IMG/VR virus record: IMGVR_UViG_3300025430_000001
Span: 1-59,503 of that record
Reading direction: 5' to 3' (one strand)
DNA from: a virus
DNA length: 59,503 bases
The position numbers and the translations under genes are program-made. Below are positions 14,364-22,332 of this stretch, in pieces. Under the pieces are notes generated by a model that was not told the DNA's origin, ran no database searches, and worked only from the letters and a program-made list of their open reading frames with translations. Each line of letters opens with the position of its first letter. The first letter of the stretch is position 1.

Positions 14364-14753
14364 ATGGTTGAGATTAAGAAAAAACGCGGACGTCCTGCAA
14401 AGGTGACAGTAGAAAAGAAGACAGACACCCGAGATTGGGTTGAGTTGCTTCGTACCAGAGAGCCAAGCTTTGACGAAAAGCTTGGAAAGCTTACGGTTCG
14501 TATTACCAAGCTTGAACGCATCCTTGAAGATGCTGTAAACGCTGGTCGCGAACTGCATAAGAAGATGGAAAGCCTGTCTAAAATCCGAACTTTGGGATGG
14601 CAGGCGCACACTGCCGGTGAATGTCCGGTTCACGACGATACGTCTGTGGAAGTGCTTCTTCGCAGTGGCGAAAAAAACGGACCACATTTGGCTTGTCATT
14701 TCTTATGGCGTGAATGTGGTACAGGCACCATCGTAGCCTACAAGGTGCTTTGA
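14364..14753 (+). CDS. Hypothetical coiled-coil protein with AT-hook-like start
   Basis: A 129-aa protein starting MVEIKKKRGRPAKVT; KRGRP is an AT-hook-like DNA-binding motif. A leucine-rich helix follows (KLTVRITKLERILEDAVN), then a C-terminal part with HTAGECPVHDD and LACHFLWREC, possibly metal-binding. GGAG lies 7-8 nt before the ATG at 14364 and fixes the start. Confidence 0.75.
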   Translation: MVEIKKKRGRPAKVTVEKKTDTRDWVELLRTREPSFDEKLGKLTVRITKLERILEDAVNAGRELHKKMESLSKIRTLGWQAHTAGECPVHDDTSVEVLLRSGEKNGPHLACHFLWRECGTGTIVAYKVL

Positions 14754-15013
14754 TGGCCGATAGATTTTCTCGTGGTTGGGACGGAGATCGTCATAAAGGC
14801 AAGCGAATTGCTACATTATGGACGGATGGTTATATCGATGGTGATGTGACATTTTCATCTTATTTTGATGAACTTAGCACAACCGCTCAAATTGATCTGA
14901 TTGGCGATGTCATTGGTCTTTTGGAGCGAGAACGCAAAATTATAATGGACGAAGTAAACCCATCCGATGACCTTTGTAAGATATTGGGCTGGCCTTTAAA
15001 GGACGAAAGATAA
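14753..15013 (+). CDS. Hypothetical protein (86 aa)
   Basis: MADRFSRGWDGDRHKGKRIA... with FSSYFDELSTTAQIDLIGDV. Start at 14753 forms TGATG with the previous stop; stop overlaps the exonuclease start as TAATG. Unknown; position suggests a helper in the recombination module. Confidence 0.75.
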   Translation: MADRFSRGWDGDRHKGKRIATLWTDGYIDGDVTFSSYFDELSTTAQIDLIGDVIGLLERERKIIMDEVNPSDDLCKILGWPLKDER

Positions 15014-15612
15014 TGGAACAGCGATCCGAGGAATGGTTTAACATTCGAAAGGGCCGAGTGACCGGTTCAGCCGTTGGAGCAATCCTCGGTATCGCACCCT
15101 TTGCGAATCAAGCGGACATCTTGCGCCGCATGGTTCGTGATTGGCACAAGGCTCCCAGTGAGTTTACGGGAAACATAGCCACTAACTGGGGCGTACAGAA
15201 CGAGGCCGGTGCCCTTCTTGAATACGAGATGGTCACCGGCAACACGGTTGAACCGTGCGCCTTCTACCAATACGAGCACTGGCTCGGGGCCAGCCCCGAT
15301 GGACTGGTGGGCGATCGCGGACTGGTCGAGATCAAGTGCCCGTTTGGCATTCGGTATAAGAGACCGCCGGTATTCAAGACGGCAGCAATGCAGACCCACT
15401 ATTATGCGCAGATGCAGATACAGCTATTTGCCACGGACCGCGATTGGTGCGACTTCTACCAGTGGACGCCATACGGGGATGCGGTCGAGAGGATTGAGTT
15501 GGACAGGGCGTTTCTCAATACGATCCTGCCCGTTCTACGTAATTTTTATGAGAAATATTTGATCGAAAGAGAGCTTCCAAATGCAGAAAAATACCTTTCT
15601 GATCAAACGTGA
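15013..15612 (+). CDS. YqaJ/lambda-type exonuclease
   Basis: A 199-aa PD-(D/E)XK nuclease that would resect double-stranded ends to give ssDNA for the Sak4/SSB pair. Visible motifs: QRSEEWFNIRKGRVTGSAVG at the N-terminus, LGASPDGLVG (catalytic Asp), LVEIKCP (E-x-K) and YYAQMQIQL. Length is near that of YqaJ-type phage exonucleases. Translationally coupled to its upstream neighbour. Confidence 0.9.
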   Translation: MEQRSEEWFNIRKGRVTGSAVGAILGIAPFANQADILRRMVRDWHKAPSEFTGNIATNWGVQNEAGALLEYEMVTGNTVEPCAFYQYEHWLGASPDGLVGDRGLVEIKCPFGIRYKRPPVFKTAAMQTHYYAQMQIQLFATDRDWCDFYQWTPYGDAVERIELDRAFLNTILPVLRNFYEKYLIERELPNAEKYLSDQT

Positions 15613-15814
15613 ATTAAATGGTCTGACAAAATCACTAAATCCATGCCGTTTTTGTGGATCGGTAATGGGTCAATTGCATAATTCAACGCCACCGCATGGG
15701 CTTGCTGTTCGATGCGATGGGTGCGGTAAATTTTTAGGATGGCTTCAGAAAAACTATTCTGAACGGTTGAAGGCAGGGATGGGCATAGAAAATGGGCAAG
15801 CGAAGCAATTTTAA
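15581..15814 (+). CDS. Small zinc-ribbon protein
   Basis: A 77-aa protein with CRFCG and CDGCG pairs (about residues 22-25 and 45-48) flanking a GLAVR strand, a typical zinc ribbon followed by FLGWLQ. It overlaps the exonuclease gene by 32 nt and the methyltransferase gene by 23 nt. Similar short ribbons occur in many phage replication regions; function unknown. Confidence 0.75.
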   Translation: MQKNTFLIKRELNGLTKSLNPCRFCGSVMGQLHNSTPPHGLAVRCDGCGKFLGWLQKNYSERLKAGMGIENGQAKQF

Positions 15815-16310
15815 ACCGCACAAGCTTGATGCCTATGCGACACCGGAGGAAGCGGTTCTGCCGCTTCTTTCGCACCTACCAAAGGGTTCATATTATGCGG
15901 AGCCTTGCGCCGGTGATGGGGCTCTGATCCGCATCCTGCAAAAGCATGGCCACAAGTGCGTTGCCGCCTATGACGTTGAGCCTCGCCACAAGATCGTGAA
16001 ACAGGCAGATGCGTCATTTTTGACACGCGAAGACATGAACCGCGCCAACCTAGTGATTACAAACCCGCCTTGGGGCCGCGATGTGATGCACCAGATCATC
16101 GAGAGATCCTTGTTTTGGGGGCCGACATGGTTGCTGTTTGATGCGGATTGGATGCACACCAAGCAGGCCACGCCTTACCTGCCGCACTGCAAGAAGATTG
16201 TGTCGGTGGGGCGGGTGAAGTGGTTTGGGAATACGGCTGGCAAGGATAATTGCTGCTGGTACTTGTTTGATTTTAACGACCCGCAACCCACAATCTTCGT
16301 AGGACAGTGA
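15792..16310 (+). CDS. Phage DNA methyltransferase-like protein
   Basis: A 172-aa SAM-dependent methyltransferase-like fold. SAM-binding motif I is YYAEPCAGDGALI (near residue 36) and the catalytic NPPWG motif (near 92) is the kind used by N6-adenine enzymes. It is shorter than free-standing adenine methyltransferases and lacks an obvious target-recognition domain, so activity or specificity is uncertain. It may mark phage DNA against host nucleases. Confidence 0.78.
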   Translation: MGKRSNFKPHKLDAYATPEEAVLPLLSHLPKGSYYAEPCAGDGALIRILQKHGHKCVAAYDVEPRHKIVKQADASFLTREDMNRANLVITNPPWGRDVMHQIIERSLFWGPTWLLFDADWMHTKQATPYLPHCKKIVSVGRVKWFGNTAGKDNCCWYLFDFNDPQPTIFVGQ

Positions 16311-16726
16311 TGAGAGTTTTAATAGCATGTGAATACAGCGGCACCGTGCGCGATGCGTTTGTTGCCAAGGGGCATGATGCCATGTCGTGTGATCTGCTTC
16401 CGACCGACAAGGCTGGGCCGCATTATCAGGGTGATGTATTTGACATCATCGGCGACGGCTGGGATTTGATGATCGCGCACCCGCCATGCACGTATCTAAC
16501 CAATAGCGGCGTGACGTGGCTACACAAAGACCCTTCGAGATGGGCCAAGCTTGATGATGGCGCGGCATTCTTCAAAGCTTTGCTGAATGCTGACATCCCA
16601 ATGATCGCTGTCGAAAACCCCATTATGCACAAGTATGCCAAGGAACGCATTGGAGGGACCAGGCAGACGCAAGTTGTGCAGCCATGGATGTTTGGGCACT
16701 TAGAGCAGAAGGCGACCTGCCTGTAG
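16310..16726 (+). CDS. Cytosine-methyltransferase-like protein, truncated by amber codon
   Basis: MRVLIACEYSGTVRDAFVAK is the SAM-binding start, followed by DVFDIIGDGWDLMIAHPPCTYLT (PPC-type catalytic block) and IAVENPIMHKYA. This family resembles C5-cytosine methyltransferases without a target domain and is usually near 200 aa. Here TAG at 16724 replaces an expected Trp (the protein would read TCL-W-LKGLQPL) and leaves 138 aa. The same frame remains open to 16915. Start at 16310 by TGATG overlap. Confidence 0.8.
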   Translation: MRVLIACEYSGTVRDAFVAKGHDAMSCDLLPTDKAGPHYQGDVFDIIGDGWDLMIAHPPCTYLTNSGVTWLHKDPSRWAKLDDGAAFFKALLNADIPMIAVENPIMHKYAKERIGGTRQTQVVQPWMFGHLEQKATCL

Positions 16727-16915
16727 CTTAAGGGGCTGCAGCCATTGGTAGCGACAAACAACGTCAGGGATGAAATGATGGCGCTGCCTAAGAATCAGAG
16801 GGAGCGCTTACACTACCTGCCGCCATCAGCGGACCGGTGGAAGCTTCGCAGCACGACCTATCAAGGCATCGCTGATGCTATGGCAAAACAATGGGGCAAT
16901 AATGAATACCATTAA
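16727..16915 (+). pseudogene. 3' remainder of the methyltransferase-like gene after the amber stop
   Basis: In frame after TAG the sequence reads LKGLQPLVATNNVRDEMMAL, then RERLHYLPPSADRWKLRSTT and QGIADAMAKQWG, which are the C-terminal blocks expected of the family. No frameshift is present, so the only lesion is the stop. It may be a recent mutation, an assembly or population variant, or a read-through site. Confidence 0.75.
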
Positions 16916-17423
16916 ACTAACCAAGCCCGAACTCATGGTTGCCGGGCTTGTCGGCAACATGCGAAGCATATCGTCGCTTGGAAATCTCGTTCAAAACAAG
17001 CACTCGCCAACTGATTCGCAGTGGCAGATTGATGTCGATGGGGCAGCCGCCGAAATGGCCTTTGCGAAGTGGCTGGATGTCTACTACGAGCCATCGGTGA
17101 ATACATTCAAGGCACCGGATGTCGGGGTCATGCAGGTGCGATCCACCAAGCACGAGCATGGCAAGCTGATCATCCGGGCAAACGACAAGAAGGACGAGAT
17201 TGTCGTCCTTGTGATTAATCGCATGCCTACCTACACAATGGCCGGTTGGATACGAACCAACGAAGCCAAGCAGGACAAATACCTCTACGACCCCAATGGC
17301 AAGGGTGCACCGGCATGGATGGTGCCACAGATCAATCTAAATAAAATGGAAGATTTAAATGTTAAGACCCTATCAACAGACAGCGCACGACCAAATCATC
17401 CAGTGGGTGAAGAAAACGGCTGA
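16902..17423 (+). CDS. Phage protein, possible nuclease-like fold
   Basis: A 173-aa protein, MNTIKLTKPELMVAGLVGNM..., with WQIDVDGAAAEMAFAKWL, TFKAPDVGVMQVRSTKHEHG and IVVLVINRMPTYTMAGWI. The E-x(n)-D-V-G-x-x-V-R order hints at a PD-(D/E)XK-like core, but this is inference. ATG 16902 is chosen; the 5' end overlaps the broken methyltransferase frame by 14 nt. Its 3' end overlaps the helicase by 65 nt, and the last 20 residues look unlike the rest, as if an older stop was lost. Confidence 0.75.
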   Translation: MNTIKLTKPELMVAGLVGNMRSISSLGNLVQNKHSPTDSQWQIDVDGAAAEMAFAKWLDVYYEPSVNTFKAPDVGVMQVRSTKHEHGKLIIRANDKKDEIVVLVINRMPTYTMAGWIRTNEAKQDKYLYDPNGKGAPAWMVPQINLNKMEDLNVKTLSTDSARPNHPVGEENG

Positions 17424-19140
17424 ACCCTGCTGCATCGAGGCAGCGACGGGGGCAGGCAAGAGCCACATCATTGCGGCGATTGCTAACACCATCCACCGCA
17501 TATCTGGCGGCAAACACGTCCTATGCCTTGCGCCTAGCGCGGAGCTTGTCGTGCAGAATAGCGAAAAATACCGCGCGACCGGCAACCCCTGCTCAATCTT
17601 CTCGGCAAGCGCTGGGGCCAAGTCGCTAAAGCACCCAGTGGTATTTGGCACCCCTCTGACGGTAAAGAACCGCATCAGGCGCTTTGGCAGCCAATTCGGG
17701 ATGATCGTCATCGACGAGGCCCACGGGATCACGCCGACGATCCGCAACATCGTCAATGCCATTCGCGAACAGAATGCCAACATCCGCGTCGTGGGGATGA
17801 CTGCCACGCCCTATCGGATGGGGACTGGGTACATCTTCGGCCAGTGGCCAGATGGTAAGCCAGTCGGAGAACACGAAACCATCAATCCGTACTTCTCGGT
17901 CTGTGTGGACCGGATCACGGCTCAGGAGCTGATTGATCAGGGCTACCTGACAAAGCCGGTGATCGGGCAGATACACGCCGAATCATACCACACCCTCGAC
18001 ATGGAGCTGAATAGCCGCAATCAGTTCGACAGCGAGGACATCGACCGCGCCTTTATCGGCCAAGGCCGCAAGACGTCTGCAATCATCGCGGACGTGGTGG
18101 CGCAGGCCAGAGAACGCCAAGGGGTGATGGTCTTTGCCGCCACGGTGCAACATGCCCAAGAGTGCATGGAAAGCCTGCCACGGGGCTTGTCTGCCCTTGT
18201 GACGGGGAATACGCCCAGTCAGGAACGCGCCGCCATCATAGCGCGGTTCAAGGCCCAAGAGATCAAGTACCTTGTCAACGTGCAGGTGCTCACCACCGGC
18301 TTCGATGCCCCCCACGTCGATCTGATTGCAATCCTACGAGCGACAGAATCAGTTGGCCTGCTGCAGCAGATCATCGGTCGAGGCCTGCGCCTGTTCGAGG
18401 GTAAGGATGACTGCCTGATCCTAGATTATGCCGAGAACCTCGAGCGCCACTGCCCCGACGGTGACGTGTTTAACCCCTTGATCAAGACGGTAAAGGCAAA
18501 GGAAAACGCGCTTTACCTGAAGGTGCGCTGCCCATTATGCGAGGTGGAAAATGAATTTAAAGCCAGACCAAACCCATCGGGGTTCGAGATCAGCCCCTCT
18601 GGCTACTTTTGCGATCTCGATGGTATTACGATTGAAACCGAGCATGGCATGATTCCCGCCCATTACGGTCGGCGGTGCCAATCAAAGCAACTCGCAGCAG
18701 GACAATTGGTACAGTGCGGATCTCGTTGGACCACAAAGTCCTGCCCCCACTGTGAGGCGGACAACGACATCGCGGCAAGGTACTGCGCGGAGTGCAAGGG
18801 AGAGATTGTTGACCCTAACGAGAAGCTGATTGCTGAGTTTAACGCCATGAAGGCCGACCCCAACCGGCGGCAGACCGACGTCGTCGAGGAGTGGTCCGTA
18901 AACCACACGTTAAGCAAGGCCGGGCGCGAGATGTGGCGGGTCGATGTGCGGACATCCTATCGTAAATTCTCGTTCTGGGTGCCAAAAACACCAAACTGGT
19001 CGCAAGGCTTCAAAGATCGTGCTATGTTTACCGCATTGGGTGGCAAGCAACCCGACACCATTACCTATGAGAAGGATGGGCAGTGGTACAAGGTAACGGC
19101 CTACAATAGGAAGCCAGATGAAATTCCCGACCGGCATTGA
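17359..19140 (+). CDS. SF2 DEAD/DEAH helicase with zinc ribbons
   Basis: A 593-aa superfamily 2 helicase. Motif I EAATGAGKS (near 28), motif II VIDEAHG (near 116), motif III GMTATPYR (near 146), and motif VI QQIIGRGLR (near 340) are all present. After the helicase core come cysteine clusters, CPLCEVENEF and CPHCEADNDIAARYCAEC, likely zinc ribbons for DNA binding. It probably remodels replication forks or recombination intermediates. Followed directly by the VRR-NUC gene, a usual neighbour of such helicases in phages. Confidence 0.92.
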   Translation: MLRPYQQTAHDQIIQWVKKTAEPCCIEAATGAGKSHIIAAIANTIHRISGGKHVLCLAPSAELVVQNSEKYRATGNPCSIFSASAGAKSLKHPVVFGTPLTVKNRIRRFGSQFGMIVIDEAHGITPTIRNIVNAIREQNANIRVVGMTATPYRMGTGYIFGQWPDGKPVGEHETINPYFSVCVDRITAQELIDQGYLTKPVIGQIHAESYHTLDMELNSRNQFDSEDIDRAFIGQGRKTSAIIADVVAQARERQGVMVFAATVQHAQECMESLPRGLSALVTGNTPSQERAAIIARFKAQEIKYLVNVQVLTTGFDAPHVDLIAILRATESVGLLQQIIGRGLRLFEGKDDCLILDYAENLERHCPDGDVFNPLIKTVKAKENALYLKVRCPLCEVENEFKARPNPSGFEISPSGYFCDLDGITIETEHGMIPAHYGRRCQSKQLAAGQLVQCGSRWTTKSCPHCEADNDIAARYCAECKGEIVDPNEKLIAEFNAMKADPNRRQTDVVEEWSVNHTLSKAGREMWRVDVRTSYRKFSFWVPKTPNWSQGFKDRAMFTALGGKQPDTITYEKDGQWYKVTAYNRKPDEIPDRH

Positions 19141-19531
19141 CGTATATGGTGACAAATCATTTAGGGGAAAATGCGCCACCGAATCGCTAGAGCAGGTTAC
19201 ATTTTTTGCTAGGATGCGCCGTGATTATCCAAACTCATGGGGCAAAATTGCCTTCCATCCCCGCAACGAGGGTTTTAGGACGGCAATGAAGGTGAAGATT
19301 GAAAAGGCCGAAGGCATGGTGACCGGAACACCCGACATTATCATCCCCGGAAGCCCGACATTTGTATGCGAATTGAAGCGGCGGGACCACACCAAGTCCT
19401 CGCTACAAGATGGACAGAAGGATTACCTATATGCCGCCCAAGAAGCAGGGGGATTTGTTTGCATTGCCCTCGGCCACAAAGCGGCGCGGGAAGCATTCGG
19501 ACGATATCTGGAAATTCATTACGCGGCCTAG
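19118..19531 (+). CDS. VRR-NUC domain nuclease
   Basis: A 137-aa stand-alone VRR-NUC (PD-(D/E)XK) protein. The core GTPDIIIPG...FVCELKRRD gives the catalytic D and E-x-K residues, followed by Q..YLYAAQEAGGFVCIALG. Such proteins act on branched DNA or replication intermediates. It overlaps the helicase end by 23 nt. Confidence 0.87.
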   Translation: MKFPTGIDVYGDKSFRGKCATESLEQVTFFARMRRDYPNSWGKIAFHPRNEGFRTAMKVKIEKAEGMVTGTPDIIIPGSPTFVCELKRRDHTKSSLQDGQKDYLYAAQEAGGFVCIALGHKAAREAFGRYLEIHYAA

Positions 19532-19757
19532 CAAAATGATCGAAGATGTAATGATTGGTAAGGTCGCGTTGCAGGACCAGCCTGAAGGGATACAGTCCGC
19601 CTGCCGCTTGGCGATCTATGAACGTGCCTGCCGGATACTTAATCTGGAGACAAAGTTGGAACGCAGGGCCGAAATTGGTCGGACCCCTGATAAATTGCGG
19701 CCTCACATCGAGGCAGAGGTCATGAAGATATGGAGGACGAGAAGTGACGAATCATGA
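19431..19757 (+). CDS. Hypothetical protein overlapping VRR-NUC
   Basis: A 108-aa protein from ATG 19431 (MPPKKQGDLFALPSATKRRG...). The conserved-looking half is VALQDQPEGIQSACRLAIYE then RACRILNLETKLE, a pattern seen in other phage early proteins. AAGGA lies 8 nt before 19431, which supports this start and implies a 101-nt overlap with the nuclease gene. A start at 19536, just after the nuclease stop, lacks a ribosome site but cannot be excluded. Confidence 0.65.
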   Translation: MPPKKQGDLFALPSATKRRGKHSDDIWKFITRPSKMIEDVMIGKVALQDQPEGIQSACRLAIYERACRILNLETKLERRAEIGRTPDKLRPHIEAEVMKIWRTRSDES

Positions 19758-19851
19758 AATTGCAGAATGGATAGGATTGCTTTGGGCGCTTGGCATGCTA
19801 GGCTACATAATCCGTATCATCATGTGTGAGATAAAAAATGATCCGAATTGA
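19744..19851 (+). CDS. Single-TM micro-protein with GTG start (35 aa)
   Basis: MTNHEIAEWIGLLWALGMLG then YIIRIIMCEIKNDPN: one hydrophobic helix with a short charged tail. GGAGG sits 7 nt before the GTG, an unusually good site, and the frame overlaps both neighbours by 14 nt. Probably an inner-membrane peptide. Confidence 0.6.
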   Translation: MTNHEIAEWIGLLWALGMLGYIIRIIMCEIKNDPN

Positions 19852-20059
19852 CCCCCCATTGCCACTGGACACGCCAAAAGGCCCAGCGATGGCACATTTC
19901 CTAATCGATTACGGGTTCGAGCATCACCTCTCATGGGTTTGTTTCCAAGATGAAACAGGCGAGTGCTGGACTTGGACAAATCGGGATGTGCGGATGCAAG
20001 ATAATATTTCTGCAGGTCGTGCAAAAAAGTATTTGACACCTGAAAAGGACAGTGTATAA
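19838..20059 (+). CDS. 'LDTPKG..AHFLIDYG' phage protein (73 aa)
   Basis: MIRIDPPLPLDTPKGPAMAH with FLIDYGFEHHLSWVCFQDET and GECWTWTNRDVRMQDNISAG. This small protein type recurs in phages of several hosts; function unknown. Its 3' end carries a strong promoter for the next genes. Confidence 0.8.
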   Translation: MIRIDPPLPLDTPKGPAMAHFLIDYGFEHHLSWVCFQDETGECWTWTNRDVRMQDNISAGRAKKYLTPEKDSV

Positions 20060-20060
20060 C
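20033..20060 (+). promoter_or_regulatory. Sigma70-type promoter inside the early block
   Basis: TTGACA (20033-20038), a 16-nt spacer, then TATAAC (20055-20060). It overlaps the end of the preceding gene and lies 46 nt before the ATG at 20106. The -10 box is identical to that of the terS promoter. Confidence 0.75.
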
Positions 20061-20105
20061 AGGTTCATCAGCAACGAGCTGACGCAAATTTAAATGGAGA
20101 TGACC

Positions 20106-20393
20106 ATGACGAACCGCACCCTCGCCGACCGCTACTACGACATCGACGCACAGATCAAGGCTTTGGAAGTTGCCAAAGACGCCATCAAGGCTGAGATTAT
20201 CGCCCTTGGCACCGATCTTGTCGAAGGCGCAGAATACGACGTCAAGGTTTCACTTTCGCAGCGTTCCGTTCTCGATGAGGCTTTGCTTCTTGCAACCTAC
20301 GGTGTGACGCCAGAGCAGATGAAGCTCTATAATGCCTGCAAAAAAGATGGCAAGTGCTTCGAAGTTCTTAAAGTGGTTTCAAAGGGGGCATAA
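20106..20393 (+). CDS. Helical protein behind internal early promoter (95 aa)
   Basis: MTNRTLADRYYDIDAQIKAL then EVAKDAIKAEIIALG (a helical hairpin) and a C-terminal part with LLATYGVTPEQMKLYNACKK. The ATG at 20106 is chosen over 20094, since GGAG 5' of it is well spaced only for 20106. First gene after the promoter, so likely well expressed. No family named. Confidence 0.75.
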   Translation: MTNRTLADRYYDIDAQIKALEVAKDAIKAEIIALGTDLVEGAEYDVKVSLSQRSVLDEALLLATYGVTPEQMKLYNACKKDGKCFEVLKVVSKGA

Positions 20394-20399
20394 GCCCCC
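20384..20399 (+). terminator. Hairpin overlapping a stop codon (possible attenuator)
   Basis: GGGGGC-ATAA-GCCCCC, with the stop codon TAA of the 95-aa gene in the loop. There is no T run. It could limit transcription into the following genes or protect the upstream message. Confidence 0.4.
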
Positions 20400-20419
20400 A
20401 CCCTTGGGAGGATGAGTAA

Positions 20420-20764
20420 ATGGATAAGCAAGATATTATAGCCCTAGATGCCACCATGCTGATTGGAGAACTAGTCCAAGAGTATATCAACAATTTTAAA
20501 TTTGGGGATGAGCGAAAGAACGAAAAACTCATCAACGCTTCATATATTGAAGATCTTACAATGGATTGCATTAAAGATGCGATTTGGAAGATTATAAGTG
20601 TGATGAAAGATATTGAGTATGAAGCAACAAACTCAGTTGATGAATATGTTACCAGACGCAAAAGGATGGAACAGGTTAAATCTATTTTGTTAATTGGCCG
20701 ATCGCACCCAGATAGCGCAATCAAGCGTTTGAAGGGTTTAAAGCCAAAGTACGAGAAAGTATAA
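20420..20764 (+). CDS. Hypothetical helical protein (114 aa)
   Basis: MDKQDIIALDATMLIGELVQ... rich in Lys, Glu and Ile, likely all-helical; no motif. AT-rich codons compared with its neighbours. GGAGG precedes the ATG. Confidence 0.75.
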   Translation: MDKQDIIALDATMLIGELVQEYINNFKFGDERKNEKLINASYIEDLTMDCIKDAIWKIISVMKDIEYEATNSVDEYVTRRKRMEQVKSILLIGRSHPDSAIKRLKGLKPKYEKV

Positions 20765-20765
20765 A

Positions 20766-21038
20766 ATGCTAAAGACAATTATGGATGTCGTGTACCACTT
20801 GGGGCTTGGCTCATCAGCCAAGCTTCTTTGGATTCGGTTGTTTGATAGATATGGTTACGAGACATTCGCAGGCACCTATGAGGAAATGGCCGACGAAGTC
20901 CACAGCAAGCGTTATACCGTCCGCGCCCAGATCGCCGCGTTACGCGAGGTGGGTGCGATCGAGACCAGCAACCACTACGAGACTAGCAACGCAGGCAATG
21001 AGTTTCGCTTGCGCCCACCAAATGAATGGAAAAACTAA
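20766..21038 (+). CDS. Winged-helix DNA-binding protein (90 aa)
   Basis: LGSSAKLLWIRLFDRYGYET followed by GTYEEMADEVHSKRYTVRAQ and IAALREVGAIE is a helix-turn-helix with wing, like replication-initiator or helix-turn-helix domain proteins. It may bind an origin or promoter. Its stop overlaps the next start as TAATG. Confidence 0.78.
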   Translation: MLKTIMDVVYHLGLGSSAKLLWIRLFDRYGYETFAGTYEEMADEVHSKRYTVRAQIAALREVGAIETSNHYETSNAGNEFRLRPPNEWKN

Positions 21039-21424
21039 TGCCAAATATGTTGGATTATGAACGCCTTGTACGGCAAGTTGCCGACCTAAGCGTTGAGAAT
21101 GCTAGGCTTAAGGGCCACCATCGCAACGGGGAGGATGATCGTTGGAACACTATCGAGGAGCAAGCACTAGTTGGTACATTGGCGGAAGAACGCCGCCTTC
21201 GTCGAATTATTCGCGACTGGGAAGAGCGTTACGATATCTTGTGCGAATTGTTTATGCGCCGCGATCGGGACAGGGCCAACTTGAATTGGCACGACGCCAA
21301 GACGGACTTGGAGATACGTCGCCGGAAGCAAGCGGAAGCGCAAGCGAAGACCGAGAAGCGGCTTATGTGGCTGCGGATCGTTTATACGAAGATCATGAAT
21401 TTAATCACAAAGAGGGTAAAATGA
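21038..21424 (+). CDS. Coiled-coil protein (128 aa)
   Basis: MPNMLDYERLVRQVADLSVE... then long Arg/Glu-rich helices (LAEERRLRRIIRDWEERYDI, RRKQAEAQAKTEKRLM). Predicted coiled coil throughout; function unknown. TAATG at the start and ATGA at the end. Confidence 0.75.
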   Translation: MPNMLDYERLVRQVADLSVENARLKGHHRNGEDDRWNTIEEQALVGTLAEERRLRRIIRDWEERYDILCELFMRRDRDRANLNWHDAKTDLEIRRRKQAEAQAKTEKRLMWLRIVYTKIMNLITKRVK

Positions 21425-21717
21425 GTAATTTACTAAACACACGCGAGAAGACCCACGGGAACTACCGCGACAACGCCAACCTTAGCCAAGCCATTAAAGA
21501 CGTGCTGCGGAGCGGCAAGAACTGGGAACGCCTGAGCGATGGCCAGAAGGAGGCTTTGGAAATGATTTCAGTCAAGCTTTCCCGTCTTCTTAACGGCGAC
21601 AAGGACTTCCGCGATCATTGGGACGACATTGAGGGATATGCCAAACTGGGCGGCCAAGCCAGTCCCACCAATCTGCCAACCGTAACTTTAGATTTAACAA
21701 AGGCGATGGAAGGATGA
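21421..21717 (+). CDS. DUF6378-like protein (98 aa)
   Basis: MSNLLNTREKTHGNYRDNAN, then WERLSDGQKEALEMISVKLS and DFRDHWDDIEGYAKL. These blocks match the DUF6378 type, common in phage early regions and reminiscent of MazG-like folds; function unknown. ATG at 21421 by ATGA overlap; a longer frame upstream is the shadow of the coiled-coil gene. Confidence 0.82.
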   Translation: MSNLLNTREKTHGNYRDNANLSQAIKDVLRSGKNWERLSDGQKEALEMISVKLSRLLNGDKDFRDHWDDIEGYAKLGGQASPTNLPTVTLDLTKAMEG

Positions 21718-21911
21718 GCAAGTTTCGGATGTACGTGGCAACAACAATCTTTTTAGTATTAACCAGCTACTGGTGTGCTAATGCCCTAAATGATTCGGTT
21801 GCATCTAATGCCACAACCATATGGCTTGCAATGTGGTGTTTTTTCAGTGGTATCTTGGGTTTGTTTGCAGGCTTCAGTGCCATCATGGAGCTAGAAGACC
21901 ATGTGCGTTAG
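21714..21911 (+). CDS. Two-TM membrane protein (65 aa)
   Basis: Hydrophobic segments at about residues 5-25 (MYVATTIFLVLTSYWCANAL) and 36-57 (IWLAMWCFFSGILGLFAGFS), with a short acidic end. Likely inner membrane; role unknown. ATGA overlap with the preceding gene. Confidence 0.72.
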   Translation: MSKFRMYVATTIFLVLTSYWCANALNDSVASNATTIWLAMWCFFSGILGLFAGFSAIMELEDHVR

Positions 21912-21924
21912 GGGAGCGCCTGAG

Positions 21925-22332
21925 ATGACGGGATATCGCAGCAAGAAGATGATGTCAGATGTTCGTTGGTTGGGGCCGTACGCCCCAGCCGACCGCCATG
22001 CCGATGATATTACCATTGCCCATGTTGTGGAGCTTCGTAAGAAATTGGCAGATGCAGAACGCCACCGAGACAATGCTTTAGAAGGATTAATGGCCCTTAA
22101 AAAAGAAAGGGACCAATTTAGGGATGCTTTAATTAATATCCAATTTGAATATAATCGTTGGAAAACTAAGGCATCATCTCACTTTATTGGTTCTATTGCA
22201 AAAGAAGCATTAAAAGACATTCCAGATGGGAAACGCGCCCCAACTATTAAGGAGCATCGCCCAACGATAGAGGAAAGTTTTAGAATGCGCCAAATAGAAT
22301 TAGCAGAAAGAGCCGCCAATGCCCCGCGCTGA
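21925..22332 (+). CDS. Coiled-coil protein (135 aa)
   Basis: MTGYRSKKMMSDVRWLGPYA, then a long helix VVELRKKLADAERHRDNALE followed by LMALKKERDQFRDALINIQ. GGGGAG before ATG 21925 supports this start over the one at 21901. No family recognised; similar in style to the leftward coiled-coil proteins but without their signature. Confidence 0.72.
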   Translation: MTGYRSKKMMSDVRWLGPYAPADRHADDITIAHVVELRKKLADAERHRDNALEGLMALKKERDQFRDALINIQFEYNRWKTKASSHFIGSIAKEALKDIPDGKRAPTIKEHRPTIEESFRMRQIELAERAANAPR

